Positions 24,985-35,566 of a DNA stretch of 64,000 nt are shown piece after piece. Origin of the DNA: Vitis vinifera (lineage: Eukaryota; Streptophyta; Magnoliopsida; Vitales; Vitaceae); NCBI RefSeq assembly GCF_030704535.1, contig NC_081820.1, forward strand, positions 18,405,501 to 18,469,500, read 5' to 3'. How positions within the stretch are numbered: the first letter of the stretch is position 1; the number at the start of each line of letters is the position of its first letter. The notes under the pieces were generated by a model. The model worked only from the letters and a program-made list of their open reading frames with translations, was not told where the DNA came from and searched no databases. Both the position numbers and the translations under genes were made by a program.

Positions 24985-25720
24985 CTAGATCGTTAATATG
25001 TGTAATGGGGTCCAAGCTGGCCGACAAAGCTCTAGTTCTTCATTTCTTCCTAGGGTATTCTCTGGATTGTCCTGATCGCCTGTCACTACAACAAGAGAAG
25101 GCACATTGCTGGCATGACATAAAGGAGAAGCCTCATCTGAACATGGGTCAATTTCTTCTCACAAAGAAACATTCAGGGAAGCTGACACACGAGCAAGATC
25201 AACTTCGTCCCTATCTGTATCAGTCGTTCTCACTCTCTTGTCGGCCCTACTAGTGCCTAGAGATGAAGTTTCAGGAACAGTACTTTCGTCTTTAGTGACA
25301 AAGTATTTGTTGGTATCGAAGTCTTCAATGATATAATGCTTTTGTTTTGCAGCACTTGTATGCGTACCAATACATTTTTTCCACCTGCTCGGTATACTCG
25401 ACAGTTAACTTTGCATGATAAGTTTTTAGCACAGATTGGTTAATTTGAAAATGGATTCGTTCTATCTTCTCCACCTTCCTTTTTCAATCCTCCTTCAAGT
25501 CCCCACACTCAATCTAAAGAGTTTGTATTGAAGCCTAAAAGACTTTATTGGAATTCTCAAGTTCAGCCATGTGCAACTTAGTTGAAGCCAGCTCCACCTC
25601 AAGGTTTCCCTGCTTGGCCCCAGATTCAACAACGTACTGCCTAAGCTTATTGGTAGCCTCCAACTTTTTATTGGCAGATTGAAGTCGATGCTTCAAATCT
25701 CTAATACCAGCGACCCCCTA
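24985..25720 (-). pseudogene. Antisense reading frame between integrase and 3' LTR (coiled coil, acidic tail)
   Basis: Read on the minus strand, 25720 to about 25450 encodes a heptad-rich segment (IRDLKHRLQSANKKLEATNK; LEVELASTKLHMAELEN) typical of a coiled coil, with a few stops. After a frameshift near 25330 it continues as a hydrophilic, acidic stretch (TTDTDRDEVDLARVSASLN; EEIDPCSDEASP) to a TAG at 24985-24987. Long codon-like runs on the strand opposite to pol are not expected by chance. Tat-lineage elements are known to carry extra antisense frames at this place. The function is unknown. Confidence 0.65.
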
Positions 25721-25981
25721 GCACATAAATATGGTAACGATGTTGTTGAGACACCACAGGGAAGTATATCTTAACTTTTGGAATTTGAAAAAACATAATA
25801 CGCGTGTCACCACAAGGGGGTAAGAGAAACCCCCAAAGGCGGCTAATGGGTGCATTGATATATGTGTCCAATGCAAAAAATTGGAAAGTCCAAAAAATAA
25901 GGAAAAATGTGTTCTTCCCTAAAGTGAAAGTAAATTTTCCGTTTGACCTCATGCTAAGGTCAACGAAAAATTGGGGACAAT

Positions 25982-26421
25982 TGTGGGTACCCCCATAAAT
26001 AAAGGTAATGGGCCTATCTAAGACCATCCTCTGAGTTAGGCCAGCTCGGACCAGGATTAAAGTCCGACTAGCTTGAATGACCTAACAAGAAAAGTGGCAA
26101 AGTAGAATATGGAAGAGCTATTCACGAGTAGTGGAGACGGTTAGCACTTAGGGTTGTAACTGCTTAAAATGACAAAGAAAGTGCCCCCAGAATCTCCACG
26201 CTTATCAGTAGGTGAAGGATATATGAATGCAACTGGCTAGGCTACAGATGATAAGAGACAACAGTACCAACAAATTACTATTTCTTTTAGAAAAACCCCA
26301 ACTAACTTAACCATCAAAGAAGGTTATCCCAGGGTAACACCGGGTGAACCTTGTGTGGCAGGTAAAATAGAACACGCGGTGATTAAAAAAACCATTGCTC
26401 AAGAAATTTTCAGCTCCAACA
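25982..26421 (+). repeat. 3' LTR of the Gypsy element
   Basis: It is the partner of 17254-17696. The polypurine tract just before it is probably 'aaaattggggacaattg'. Confidence 0.95.
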
Positions 26422-26802
26422 CCTACTATTTTTTTTTTTTTTTTTTTTGGCTACCCAAGGCACCTCAGTACAATCCTTACCAAGCCGCCCATTCCTTGCA
26501 ATAGTTTATTTTTTAGGCTGCCCAAAACCTATCTCAATCACTTCCACTTGTTGTCTATTCCTACCATAACCATACTCTCTTTTGGGTTGCTGAAATTATA
26601 CCAACTCATCTAATAGCTAGCCTACTTCACAGCATGCAAGTCATCTTCTCAACCGACTCTTCCCTTGTTCTTTCTCAACACCTCTCTCACTCTTTCATGG
26701 ACCATGGTTGTGGCCACCTCCACCTTCAACCCACTCTTTCTCACTCTCACTCCCTAAAATCTCTCTCTCTCTTTTCCAAAACCCTAATTCATGGCGAATC
26801 TT
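26422..26802. other. C-rich flank between the Gypsy and CACTA insertions
   Basis: A run of about 20 T (from 26429) is followed by pyrimidine-rich DNA, ending 'accctaattcatggcgaatctt'. That looks like a plant 5' leader and start codon interrupted at the fourth codon by the CACTA end at 26803. No protein could be read. Confidence 0.35.
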
Positions 26803-26950
26803 CACTACAAGGAAAGCATACTATAGTTGGGGCCAAAAGCCGCTACTATAGACAAAAATCTTGCAACTATATCCTAGTGTTGTGGAAAAAGCTAGCTATG
26901 ACAAGGTGTGATTATAGGTGGTGTAACCAAAGGCCATAGTCACGACCAAG

Positions 26951-27896
26951 GGTTCAAAATCTCAATCAAGACCGATACGACTCAGCTGAGTCATATCGCC
27001 TTGGCCATGGCCAGCACCGAACCGATACCGAAGTTGGATATTTTGTCGACTAGTGAACAAACTCAATTGAATTGAAGATAAATGTGCAGTCTTGGAGTGA
27101 ATCCCATGGAAATTTTGAGACAACTCCAAGATCATGTTGAGACTAAGCTATTTAGGTAATTGGTAATGGAAAAAAAATAAAAGTAATATTGGAGTAGAAA
27201 TGGTGGAGAAGAGGAGAGGATCAAAACCCACGAAAATGAAAAATATAGAGTTTAGACCCTTGCATCTTCATCCCTATTTGCATCTTCATCCTTTTATATC
27301 TTCATAAAGATATTTTGTCTTTGGTCTAAACACTTTTCAAAAATGGGTACTATGTAGAGAAAAAAGGAGTTGTGGTATTGTGCAGAGAAATAGAGTATTG
27401 GGTTTATATCAAATAAATAGGAAATGATATTTATATAAAATTAAAATTAATGAATATATTTGATAAGAAAAATTATATTTATTTTTTTAAAGATGAATCA
27501 TGGTTTTATTTTTTTAATAATTGAAAATATTTAAAAAAAATCAAAATATTTAATTTTTTTAATAAAAAATAAATTTACCTTTTATTATTTTCATCTTCAA
27601 TAAGAAACATTTACTGTCAAGTGATTAAATTAAAATATTTTTAGAGATTTTTAATATTATTATAAATCATTCCAAAATATGCCTTTATTACAATTTGAAT
27701 AATTTTAATATAATAGAAGTTTATTTTATTAAGTTTTTACTCTACTTATTTTTATAATAATTTTCATAATTTTTAAAAATTGTTTTGAGCCCTCAAATTA
27801 GAATTTTTTGCGTATCACCCAATACCGATCCAAGATACCAAGACTGATGTGCCTCAAGACCTCCCAAGCCAATGATTGATACTGCGACTTTGAACC
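26951..27896. mobile_element. Non-autonomous TIR element nested in the CACTA fragment
   Basis: The ends are inverted: GGTTCAAAATCTCA at the left, and the complement GGTTCAAAGTCGCA at the right. The sub-terminal regions share 'accgatac/gtatcgg' words. The core is AT-rich and non-coding. No clean target duplication was seen. Confidence 0.6.
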
Positions 27897-28004
27897 ATGT
27901 GGCCAATAGCATTTCCTCCACCAAAGGTGCAAAGATAAGGCAGCCATGAGTAACGTGTTATAAAAAATTTCACATATAGTTGTGGTTGTGTACCTTCCCC
28001 TACT

Positions 28005-28126
28005 AAGAGTACGTTTGGCAGTGATTCTAAAAAATATTTATCAGATTTATAATACTTGAAAATTTTCATCGTTCAAGTATTATAAAGCCCTAAAACACTT
28101 CCAATAATCACTGTCAAATTTACTCT
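28005..28126. mobile_element. Small hairpin MITE (about 122 bp)
   Basis: Left AGAGTACGTTTGGCAGTGATTCT and the complement of the right end AGAGTAAATTTGACAGTGATTAT form an inverted repeat. The centre 'ataatacttgaaaatttt...cgttcaagtattat' is also palindromic, so the whole segment folds as a stem. Confidence 0.75.
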
Positions 28127-28355
28127 AAAAATTGTATATAACAACATGTTTCTTCTTCCTGCAGCTATAAGGTTGCTCTAGTTGTTCATTGACCTTGGCC
28201 GGGACAAAAAGTGTTATATGGAGAACATTTAGTGGTGGCTAAATTTTGACCGCCACCACAAGTTTTCTTTTAATATTTTTAAAATAATGCATGAAATTGA
28301 GAAATTTTATGAGATGAAATTACTATCCCACTTTACAATAATAAAACATTCACAT

Positions 28356-28437
28356 ATCCCATTAAAGCTCTATTGATATTTCAAATATGTTTCAACATCC
28401 CATTAAAACTCTACTGATATTTCAAATGTGTTTCAAC
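28356..28437. repeat. 41-bp tandem duplication
   Basis: Two adjacent copies of 'atcccattaaa[g/a]ctcta...ttcaac' differ at three positions. Confidence 0.9.
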
Positions 28438-28559
28438 TGTAACTACATGATCTTATTGGAGAAAAAGGAAAAAGATGAAGAAAAAAAAAAAAAAAGAACA
28501 GCCACCTTAAGACTTTTAAATTGCTGGCTGTAAAAAAGGATTGAGTATATGATACCCTT

Positions 28560-29270
28560 AGATTGAAAGTAGGGCTTGATATGTGGCTTTGACACAAAAC
28601 CGCTCCCAGATGAGTATCAAATTAAAGGCAAAATCTCTTATTCATTAATGTGGGGGCCCATTTTTACTAAGAAGAACTCCATTTTCAAGCTGCAATGTTC
28701 TAAGATCAAGTGGAATGGTCCCAGAGGTGAACAAACAAGAGACTCTACAAAACCATTAACTTTGATCGGCATTGAAACCACTGACAACATCAACTGATTC
28801 AGTGCCCACTCTTGTACCAGCAGGAGTGGGAGGAGCAGCAACCATCGTTGGTTTCGATTCGCTTGCTTTAGATTGATGATGAGCAAACCGATTTTTAAGG
28901 TAGATACGGTATCATCCTTTGTTTCAGCTGCACCGCACTTTTCATTCATACTACTTCGATTTAAGTCATACTACTTCAATCAATGGCAGTGGAAGTAGGC
29001 ACAGGCTTCTCTAAACTTTTCCCATCAGTCTGCTTGTTTATCTTCTCTTCACTTGGGGGCTCTAAACTTTTCACATCAGTCTGCTTGGTTATCTTTTCTT
29101 CACTTCGGGGCAGGTCAATCACAAAATTTAGCTTGAATGCAGGTACAAAGAATGGGCTTTCATAGCTTTTAATAAGCAGCTGGTTTTCTCATCTTGCATG
29201 ATCCTCTATCGGTTTTCTTGTACAATTGGCCTCCCCTGATATAATTTGGATCTGGCTCATCCGTCCTGTT
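28560..29270 (-). pseudogene. Unidentified protein-coding remnant
   Basis: The minus strand reads a plausible protein at about 29270-28985 with phrases SPFFVPAFKLNFVIDLPR and a 20-residue imperfect tandem duplication (SEEKITKQTDVKSLE / SEEKINKQTDGKSLE). It then runs into stops, and the rest down to 28560 has only short frames. The composition (charged, Ser/Thr/Lys-rich) is protein-like rather than AT-rich spacer. I do not recognise the parent gene. It may be a captured or processed fragment. Confidence 0.4.
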
Positions 29271-29317
29271 ATTTCATATTTGATTTCCCTGTAGGGATTG
29301 CAAATAAAAAATCTATA

Positions 29318-29935
29318 CTAACATAAACAACCCTTTATGAGCAGACAGCTATGGTGAAATATTAGGGTTTAGTTAGAATGATGTTGCATAAAATTACACT
29401 TATGTTCATACTGCATTGCGTGATAAAAGATTGCTAACAAGAGAGAGCCCTGCTTTAATGATGATAGATGCTTGATTTTCATTTCCATTTGTAATAAGTA
29501 ATGTAAATAAAGAAATATAATGAATTTATGTTTTTATTTTTTTATTCCAACATTCTAAACTTGTTCTTATAAAATACAATGTATTGATTAAATAGTTTGA
29601 GGATATTATTTAGGAGAATAACATTTCTTATATGGGTGTTTGGTTATCTTTCCCTTCGGAAAAAAGAAAAGATCCAAACTTACTAGTTTGTTGTAAACTA
29701 TTTATAAATACTAAGATATCCTTTAAAAATTATTCATCACTAACAACTAAAAAGTGTTTGTAGTATCCATTTTAAAATGTTTGACCACTAAAATTAATGA
29801 TGCATCACCTAAAATTGATTTTTTGTTTTTTTTAAAAAAAAAATTAAATAAATAAAATAAAATAACAAAAATAAAATAAAACTTCATCTATTATACTAAT
29901 TGAATGATTCCTTTCTTACTACATATTTTTTTAAA
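29318..29935. repeat. Paralogous flank of the P450 array
   Basis: 29318-29530 matches the P450 upstream flank at 15.31-15.35, 15.58-15.64 and 16.07-16.15 kb ('ctttatgagcagacagct', 'actgcattgcgtgataaaa', 'ccatttgtaataagtaatgtaaata'). 29690-29930 matches 11.65-11.86 kb downstream of the P450 ('aactattcatcactaacaactaaaa'-like, 'ctaattgaatgattcctttctta'). This places a former P450 copy between here and 34.75 kb. Confidence 0.7.
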
Positions 29936-29952
29936 TACGAGAACAAAAAAAA

Positions 29953-30980
29953 GTGTGAAAACAAGCTAATTCAACCTAGTTATACATCTAAGGGCAAAGA
30001 AGGGGACATGTGAATTGGGTGTTGATCTTTTTTTGAAAAATTTAATTAAGAACAAGTAGAGAAGAAGAGAATAGGAAATAAAGGGCAAAAATAAAGAGAA
30101 TTAAGAGAAGAAAATGCAAACTCTTTATGGTTCAGCATTTTACCTATGTTCACTCTCCTCAAACTCCTAACAAATTGAGGATTCTACTACAACTCCAAGA
30201 TTTGAACCTCAAGCCTTCAAAACATACACTTGAATTCCAAGATTCCAATGGACCTTAACATATATCTCAAGTGATCTATATATATCACTTGAAAAACAAT
30301 TGTCACTAGATGAATAAAAGGTAAAATGAACACTTCAATCCTAGTATAGCAAGTTAAGTTCACAACATAATGGAAGTTAGGATGGACTGGAAGGTGTAGT
30401 AGAAATAATTGCAAGTTGAAAAATAAATGTACTTGAAAGAGTTTCAAATGAGAGAAAGAAATGGGTTAGCAATTGAATTCAATGAGTCTTATATACATAA
30501 ATGCTCTTAAACAGTTTAGCTTATATATTTTCAACTTGAAATCCCCAAAACCCTTAAAAAGGGCTCAACCGGTTAAGCAAGCGACTTGATTGGTTTACAA
30601 GTTGAGTAACTCGTTTAACCAATCCTCTATCAACTAAGGTTGCTACCTCAACCAGTTTGAACAAGCTACTAGAAGAAAAAGAGTGCACAAAGTGCACCTT
30701 GATTGGCCGTGCTCAATTGTCTCTATTGATTCTCCTCTACCTTAATTGGTTGCACTATAAAGTATAGAAATAGTTCTAGATTGAGGTTGGTAAACTCCAA
30801 TAACACATGTTCAACCTCATATAACCCTTTAAAGTTTAGGAAGAATTAAGGTCAGGTTTCATAAAAAAACATAAAATTATCCAATTTTAAGAAAATGCAG
30901 TTTATTTAAGTTCCAAAGGGATGATTTATTTAAAACTTTAAGAGCATGAAAAAAAAATTTATGACTCAAGTGCACCAACA
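29953..30980 (-). repeat. LTR of a reversed Copia-like element
   Basis: On the minus strand the segment starts TGTTGGTGCAC (30980) and ends ...CTTGTTTTCACA (29953), giving TG...CA ends about 1,030 bp apart. The interior contains 'ctcaaccggttaag' and related words common in long plant Copia LTRs. DNA to the right (30981-31600) includes 'ttctttttatgatgacaaaac', which resembles the stretch before the polypurine tract of such elements read in reverse. The other LTR is absent. Confidence 0.55.
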
Positions 30981-31959
30981 AGAACACCCTTACATTATGT
31001 CCTAGGTCTTCTTAAATCTTACAAAAGCTCAAGTCTTCAAGGTCATGATCTTTTATTCTAGTTGCTTGAACGTTCTTTAAATTTTCAAGAAAACCTTAAA
31101 CAATTAACTAATTTGAACCATTAGTAGGTTTAACCTCCTTTTCCAACACTAAAACTTGATTAGGAGAACCCTTGGATTAATAATCCCTTCTTTTTATGAT
31201 GACAAAACTAAGCTATCTAGGGAAGAATTCCCTCTCAAGAAGTGCATAAAAAATCAAGTCATTAGAACTCATAAAGCATAGTCAGTGATGCTCAAATAGA
31301 TGGATAATGGAAAGTATATGAAAACGAAATATCATCCATCAAATAACCATTAAACTAAGATCCAAAGCTAATATGAATATCATAAAGTGAATTATGTGCA
31401 AGCATTAAAATATATCTAAGATGATCTAAAAGATAGAAAAGTATATAAACCTGAACAAATGCAAATATCCAAAAAGATATCAACGTTTCTAAAATAAGCC
31501 ACAACAAGATCCAAAAACAAGTTTAAGCAAAAACATGCATGTCCAAAGTATCAAAAAAGATTAACATGTCCAAAAGTATAATGATCCCAAGAGTAAACAT
31601 GTACAAAAGTGTACACCTAGCCTAGATATGTAGAGAATTCTTGATAACTTTGATCCCAGGTTATGGATCAGTAGGGTGCATGCAATCCTATCTCAGGCTC
31701 TCTAGATTTAAGTGTAGCGGAAATATGACATTCAAAACCAATAAAAATACCATAAATCTAGATATTAATGATGTGCCTACAATCTGGATATTCTCATATC
31801 GATTCTTGTTGGTGTAGAAAGCTTCAAATTTATAAGAGGTCTCATAAACACAATAGTCTTCCACCTAATGACTCCTCCTTGGACATTATATTTTTTCAAG
31901 TCCTCATTCTTCCAAGTCCTTCATTTTAAGAATAAAAATTTCATCAATGTTTCACAATT
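30981..31959. other. Non-coding retroelement-derived DNA
   Basis: The left part is probably the internal 3' region of the reversed element. The right part (31620-31950) has no recognised feature. No gene was found. Confidence 0.35.
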
Positions 31960-34260
31960 TGCCAAAGATAATGGAGTTTACTTTGAATTTCACTCTTTTT
32001 CTTGTTTTGTTTGAATGTGGTCATTGGAGCCACTGTACTCAAAGGGACTCTTAATGATGAACTTCATCAATTTCATCTTCCAAGGTTCTCATCTCGTTCA
32101 AACCAGTCTTTCACCAGTCCAACTAGTCATCGTCACACTTCCACTTCATCTGCTGCACCAATCGATTCTCCAACTTTTAGTCTCTTGAGTTTACACAGCT
32201 AACTTATATTCTAGTTCAAATTCTAATTTAGTTCATTGTAATCAAAGCTCCATGTCTAGCCTTGATCTTTGGCATCAAAGACTTGGCCATCCAGCTAATA
32301 AGATTGTCAAACTTGTCTTGAATCAATACAAAGAAAAATTTTCAAGAAATAAGCATTTTTCATTTTGCCCAGCTTGTCAATTGGGAAAAAGTCACAAGTT
32401 ACCTTTTCCAATTTCAAATTCTGCATATTGCACTCCATTACAAATTGTTCACTTAGATGTTTGGAGACCTGCTCCCACCCTTTCCTCCAATGGTTTTTGA
32501 TAGTATGTGGGTTTTACAAATACCTATTCCAAGTTCACGTGACTTTAAAGCTAAATATGAAATGTATTCAGCTTTCCATAATTTCAAAACACAACCTAAA
32601 CTTCATCTGAATTGCAAATTAAAAACTCTTAAAACATATTGGGGTAGAGAATTTCGTTCTATTACTTCACCACTTCACATTTTTGGAGTTTTTCATCAAC
32701 TCTCATGCCTTCATACCCCATAACAAAATGGGGTTGCTAAGCAAAAACAGAGATAGTGTTGAAAATGGTCTCACTCTCCTTGCTCAAGCTAACCTTCCTA
32801 TTCAATATTAGGATGCAACTTTCACTATTGTTATTCACATCATTAATCAACTTCCCACTTCTATTCTTGCTAACAAAAGTCCATTAGAAGTCCTCTTTAG
32901 AGCTCAACCCAATAACTCTTGAGTTCAAGGTCTTTGGTTGTCAATGTTTCCTTTACATTTGACCTTACACTAGTCACAAACTTGAGTACGGATCTCTTCT
33001 CTGTACTTTCCTTGGTTATAGTTCATCCCATAAAGGCTACAAATGTCTTGCCTTTAATGGCCGAGTGTATATCTCTAGGCATGTCACATTCAATGAAATT
33101 GTTTTTCCTTTTCAAAGAATACCATTTTCATCTCCTTTTCTATCTACTAATCCACTACCAACTGTCTTTATTCTACCTTCTGTTTCTCCTATGCCCCCTT
33201 CAATTTCATCCCCATCTATCCCTTCCAATGATTCTTCCCTTGATAGTCCAACTTTCTATCTTTTATTCCTATACTTGATTCCTTACCCTCTTCAACCCTT
33301 ACACCAACTGATTAGGCCTCTACTGGCCCTACTCATCCCATGGTTACTCAGGCTAAGGTAGGCATTTTTAAACCTAAAGTTCTCACTGCTTCTGTGGGTG
33401 AGGACTTGGAACCAACCATTGTTATGAAAACAGGCAATGGAAAAAGAGTTCGATGCTCTCATCAAGAACAAACACTGGACCCTGATTTCTCCTCCTTCGG
33501 ATAGAAAACGTATAGGTTGCAAATGGATTTTTAGAGTCAAAAGAAATGTTGATGGTTTTGTGGCTTGATATAAGACTAGACTCATGGCAAAAGGCTACGA
33601 TCAACTTGTTGGTTTTGACCTCACTGAGACATTTAGTCTCGTGGTTAAACCAGTTACCATTCATGTAGTTCTTACTATGGCTCTCCTACATTAGTGGCCA
33701 ACATGAGAGTTGGATGTCAATAATGCTTTCCTCAATGGGATCCTAAACATTGAAGATGTGTATATGATGCAACCACGTGAACAAAGTTTTCACTTGGTGT
33801 GCCACCTTCACAAGGCTCTTTATGGTTTAAAAGAAACCCCCCAGGCTTGGTTTAACAAGCTTAAATATCGTCTTACTGCTGCTGTTTTTCCTCCTCTAAA
33901 GCAGATTGCTCCTTGTTTGTTAAATTTGGATCTCATTGTCGTCTTTATGTGCAAGTTTATATTGATGATATCCTCATTACTGGGAGTGATGTCGCACCGA
34001 TTGATCAATTGGTTTTGCAGCTCCATAAGGCTTTTGCTCTTAAGGATTTGAGCACAGTTTTGTTGTTGGCTAATCCAGTGTTGCATTCATGAACTAAGCA
34101 TATGGAACTAGACTTGTATTTTGTTAGAGAAAGTGATGGCTAAGAAGCTATTGGTTCAACATGTTCCCTCTTTGGATCAAATTGCAGACATTCTAGCGAA
34201 GCCCTTATCAACAACTTACTGCGGAAGATTAAATAGCAAGTTTGGTGTTGTTTCACCACC
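31960..34260 (+). pseudogene. Copia polyprotein remnant: integrase, reverse transcriptase, end of RNase H
   Basis: The reading starts inside the protein (QFAKDNGVYFEFHS) with no gag before it. Then come the pre-integrase zinc region (LWHQRLGHPANKIVKLVL, 32264-32320), integrase core fragments to about 33060 (TFLGYSSHKGYKCL), reverse transcriptase 33430-34010 ([33 protein letters not shown]) and the last RNase H strand (HMELDLYFVRE, 34099-34130). A deletion near 34085 has removed most of RNase H. Many stops and shifts are present. In Copia order integrase precedes reverse transcriptase, as seen here. Confidence 0.88.
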
Positions 34261-34470
34261 ACACTCAGCTTGAGGGGAAGTATAAAGGCTGTGTAACAAG
34301 GGTGCTGAGGTGTCCCTTTCCCTTTTTCTTTTTTTATTTCCTTTTGGATGCAAGAAGCACTCACACTGGAAGTGACCATGGGTGTATAAAATATCTGTTC
34401 AGTAGCGGAGAGGCAACAGAAAATAGAATAAAAAAGGGGAACCCACTTTTCTCTCCAACTCTCTCTCTCC
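34261..34470 (+). repeat. Truncated 3' LTR of the Copia remnant
   Basis: A polypurine tract 'cagcttgaggggaag' at about 34266 is followed by LTR-like DNA ('tataaaggctgtgtaacaag', later a pyrimidine-rich end). The sequence stops abruptly at 34470, where P450 coding sequence begins, so the LTR lacks its 3' end. Confidence 0.6.
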
Positions 34471-34749
34471 AAAGGGAAGGTTTCCAAGCAAGGGGTAGCC
34501 TAGTGGGCCGAGTGGCAAGGGTGGAAGACCTCTCCTGGATTTCTTGATTGCCCAGAGGTAGCAAGAGAAGGCAAGTGCTGCGGCCGAAAGGGTGGTCACT
34601 GCTCCAAAAATGGTGTTTTCTGTGAGTTTGTCCCACCACCATGACCAGCCTTCAGAGACTAAGCTTACAAGCTTCCTGGCAAGAACTGCAATCATGCTTA
34701 CTAGAGAATTGAGCTTAGGAAGAAGTAAAGCATAGGCACTATACATCAT
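34471..34749 (-). pseudogene. P450 second copy, 5' fragment of exon 1
   Basis: The minus strand from ATG 34749 encodes about 93 codons closely matching the N-terminus of the P450 at 14502: the same WSWWWD-LTENTIF anchor, RGLPPLP hinge and PLLGNLPFG, all open. Homology stops after LPFG at about 34471, where Copia DNA begins. Everything downstream, including the I-helix and haem loop, is gone. With the flank at 29.3-29.9 kb it shows the P450 was once tandemly duplicated and this copy was destroyed by retroelements. Confidence 0.88.
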
Positions 34750-34760
34750 CGAGCTTGGAT

Positions 34761-34833
34761 CATTATTATTATTATTTGATAGATAAAAGGATGTATATTA
34801 AACGAGAAGAGGAAGCACCAAAAACAGTGCCCT
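34761..34833 (-). mobile_element. 5'-truncated L1 LINE insertion (73 bp) with 14-bp target duplication
   Basis: 'catcgagcttggat' occurs at 34747-34760 and again at 34834-34847. The intact P450 has it once (14500-14513). The 73 bp between, read on the minus strand, end '...ccttttatctatcaaataataataataatg', the 3' end and simple tail of plant L1 elements. Long target duplications and 5' truncation are the signature of target-primed reverse transcription. Confidence 0.82.
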
Positions 34834-34847
34834 CATCGAGCTTGGAT

Positions 34848-35566
34848 TATTCCTTTTTGCGATTCTTGTAAGGTGATGGTCTACAAGGACAGATTTTATA
34901 AACACGAACAGCTTGTGTACTTGTGTGTGGAATCACTATATACTATCATCATAGAACTCAAATGCCCAGTTTGATCACATGATAAGGATTTAAAAATTCA
35001 GTATTTTATGCTGGGCACTACACCACCTGATGAGATTCCCTGAGATGATCTATTTATTGATTAATAAAATAAAATAACAAGGAATGGTAAGACGGGGTTC
35101 CTAAAAATTAACCGAGAACTTCAAACCATCTTCACCATGATGCAAAGCCAAAAAAACATGACCCCACATACAATCAACATACCATTTTCCATGCTGTTAA
35201 GAGCCGCTAAAGAGTAAACACATACCCCAGCACCAACAATATCCTTCAAATAAACCAGTTTCATTGCAACAAATGATACTATCCAAGCTTCAATTCATTA
35301 CAAGATGCGTTGTATAGAGTTAAAACAAGCATAAAAGCTTCAATTCAACTGAACGTTCAGTAACATTAGAATTACAGATCTAACAAAGAAACAACAAAAA
35401 GTTTAGACATTAAACTCATTCAAAAAGTTCTCAGCAGTTGGGTCTTTATAGAGATCTATAGAGAGGAAGTACTCCTTTGCATATACAGCAAGATCTTGGA
35501 TGGGTCTATAGAGATCTATAGATAAAGGAAAAAAAATTAACTGTTAGAGATCAATAGGATGGGTCT
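34848..35566. other. Spacer between P450 fragment and pICln
   Basis: 34848-34930 continues the P450 promoter homology. The rest to 35566 has no recognised gene and probably includes the 3' UTR of pICln. Confidence 0.45.

Larger units (their letters stand above)
17254..26421 (+). mobile_element. Gypsy LTR retrotransposon, complete but inactive (9.2 kb)
   Basis: Near-identical LTRs of 443 bp (17254-17696) and 440 bp (25982-26421) start TGTGGGTACC and end CTCCAACA. Flanks CGTAC and CCTAC match at four of five bases, a decayed 5-bp target duplication. A PBS-like TGGCATTGTCTGTGGG follows the 5' LTR. Order inside: gag, zinc knuckle, protease, reverse transcriptase, RNase H, a second RNase H-like domain, integrase, then an antisense frame before the 3' LTR. 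The second RNase H and the antisense frame point to the Tat lineage (inference). Every domain has stops. A fold-back element sits in the integrase; without it the element is about 7.75 kb. Confidence 0.93.
26803..28270. mobile_element. Second CACTA-type element fragment with nested MITEs
   Basis: CACTACAAGGAAAGC at 26803 is a CACTA terminus. It is followed by subterminal words 'gctatagt/actatag' and 'ccaaaggcc'. Similar words recur after 27897 and near 28235-28265 (GGTGGCTAAATTTTGACCGCCACC, a near palindrome). Between them lie the 26951-27896 and 28005-28126 insertions. No transposase and no opposite terminus were found, so this is a non-autonomous or truncated copy; the right limit is approximate. 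Confidence 0.6.

Noticed and set aside
30217-30447. 76-codon minus-strand frame
   Set aside because: It lies inside the LTR of the reversed Copia-like element, is AT-driven and has no motif.
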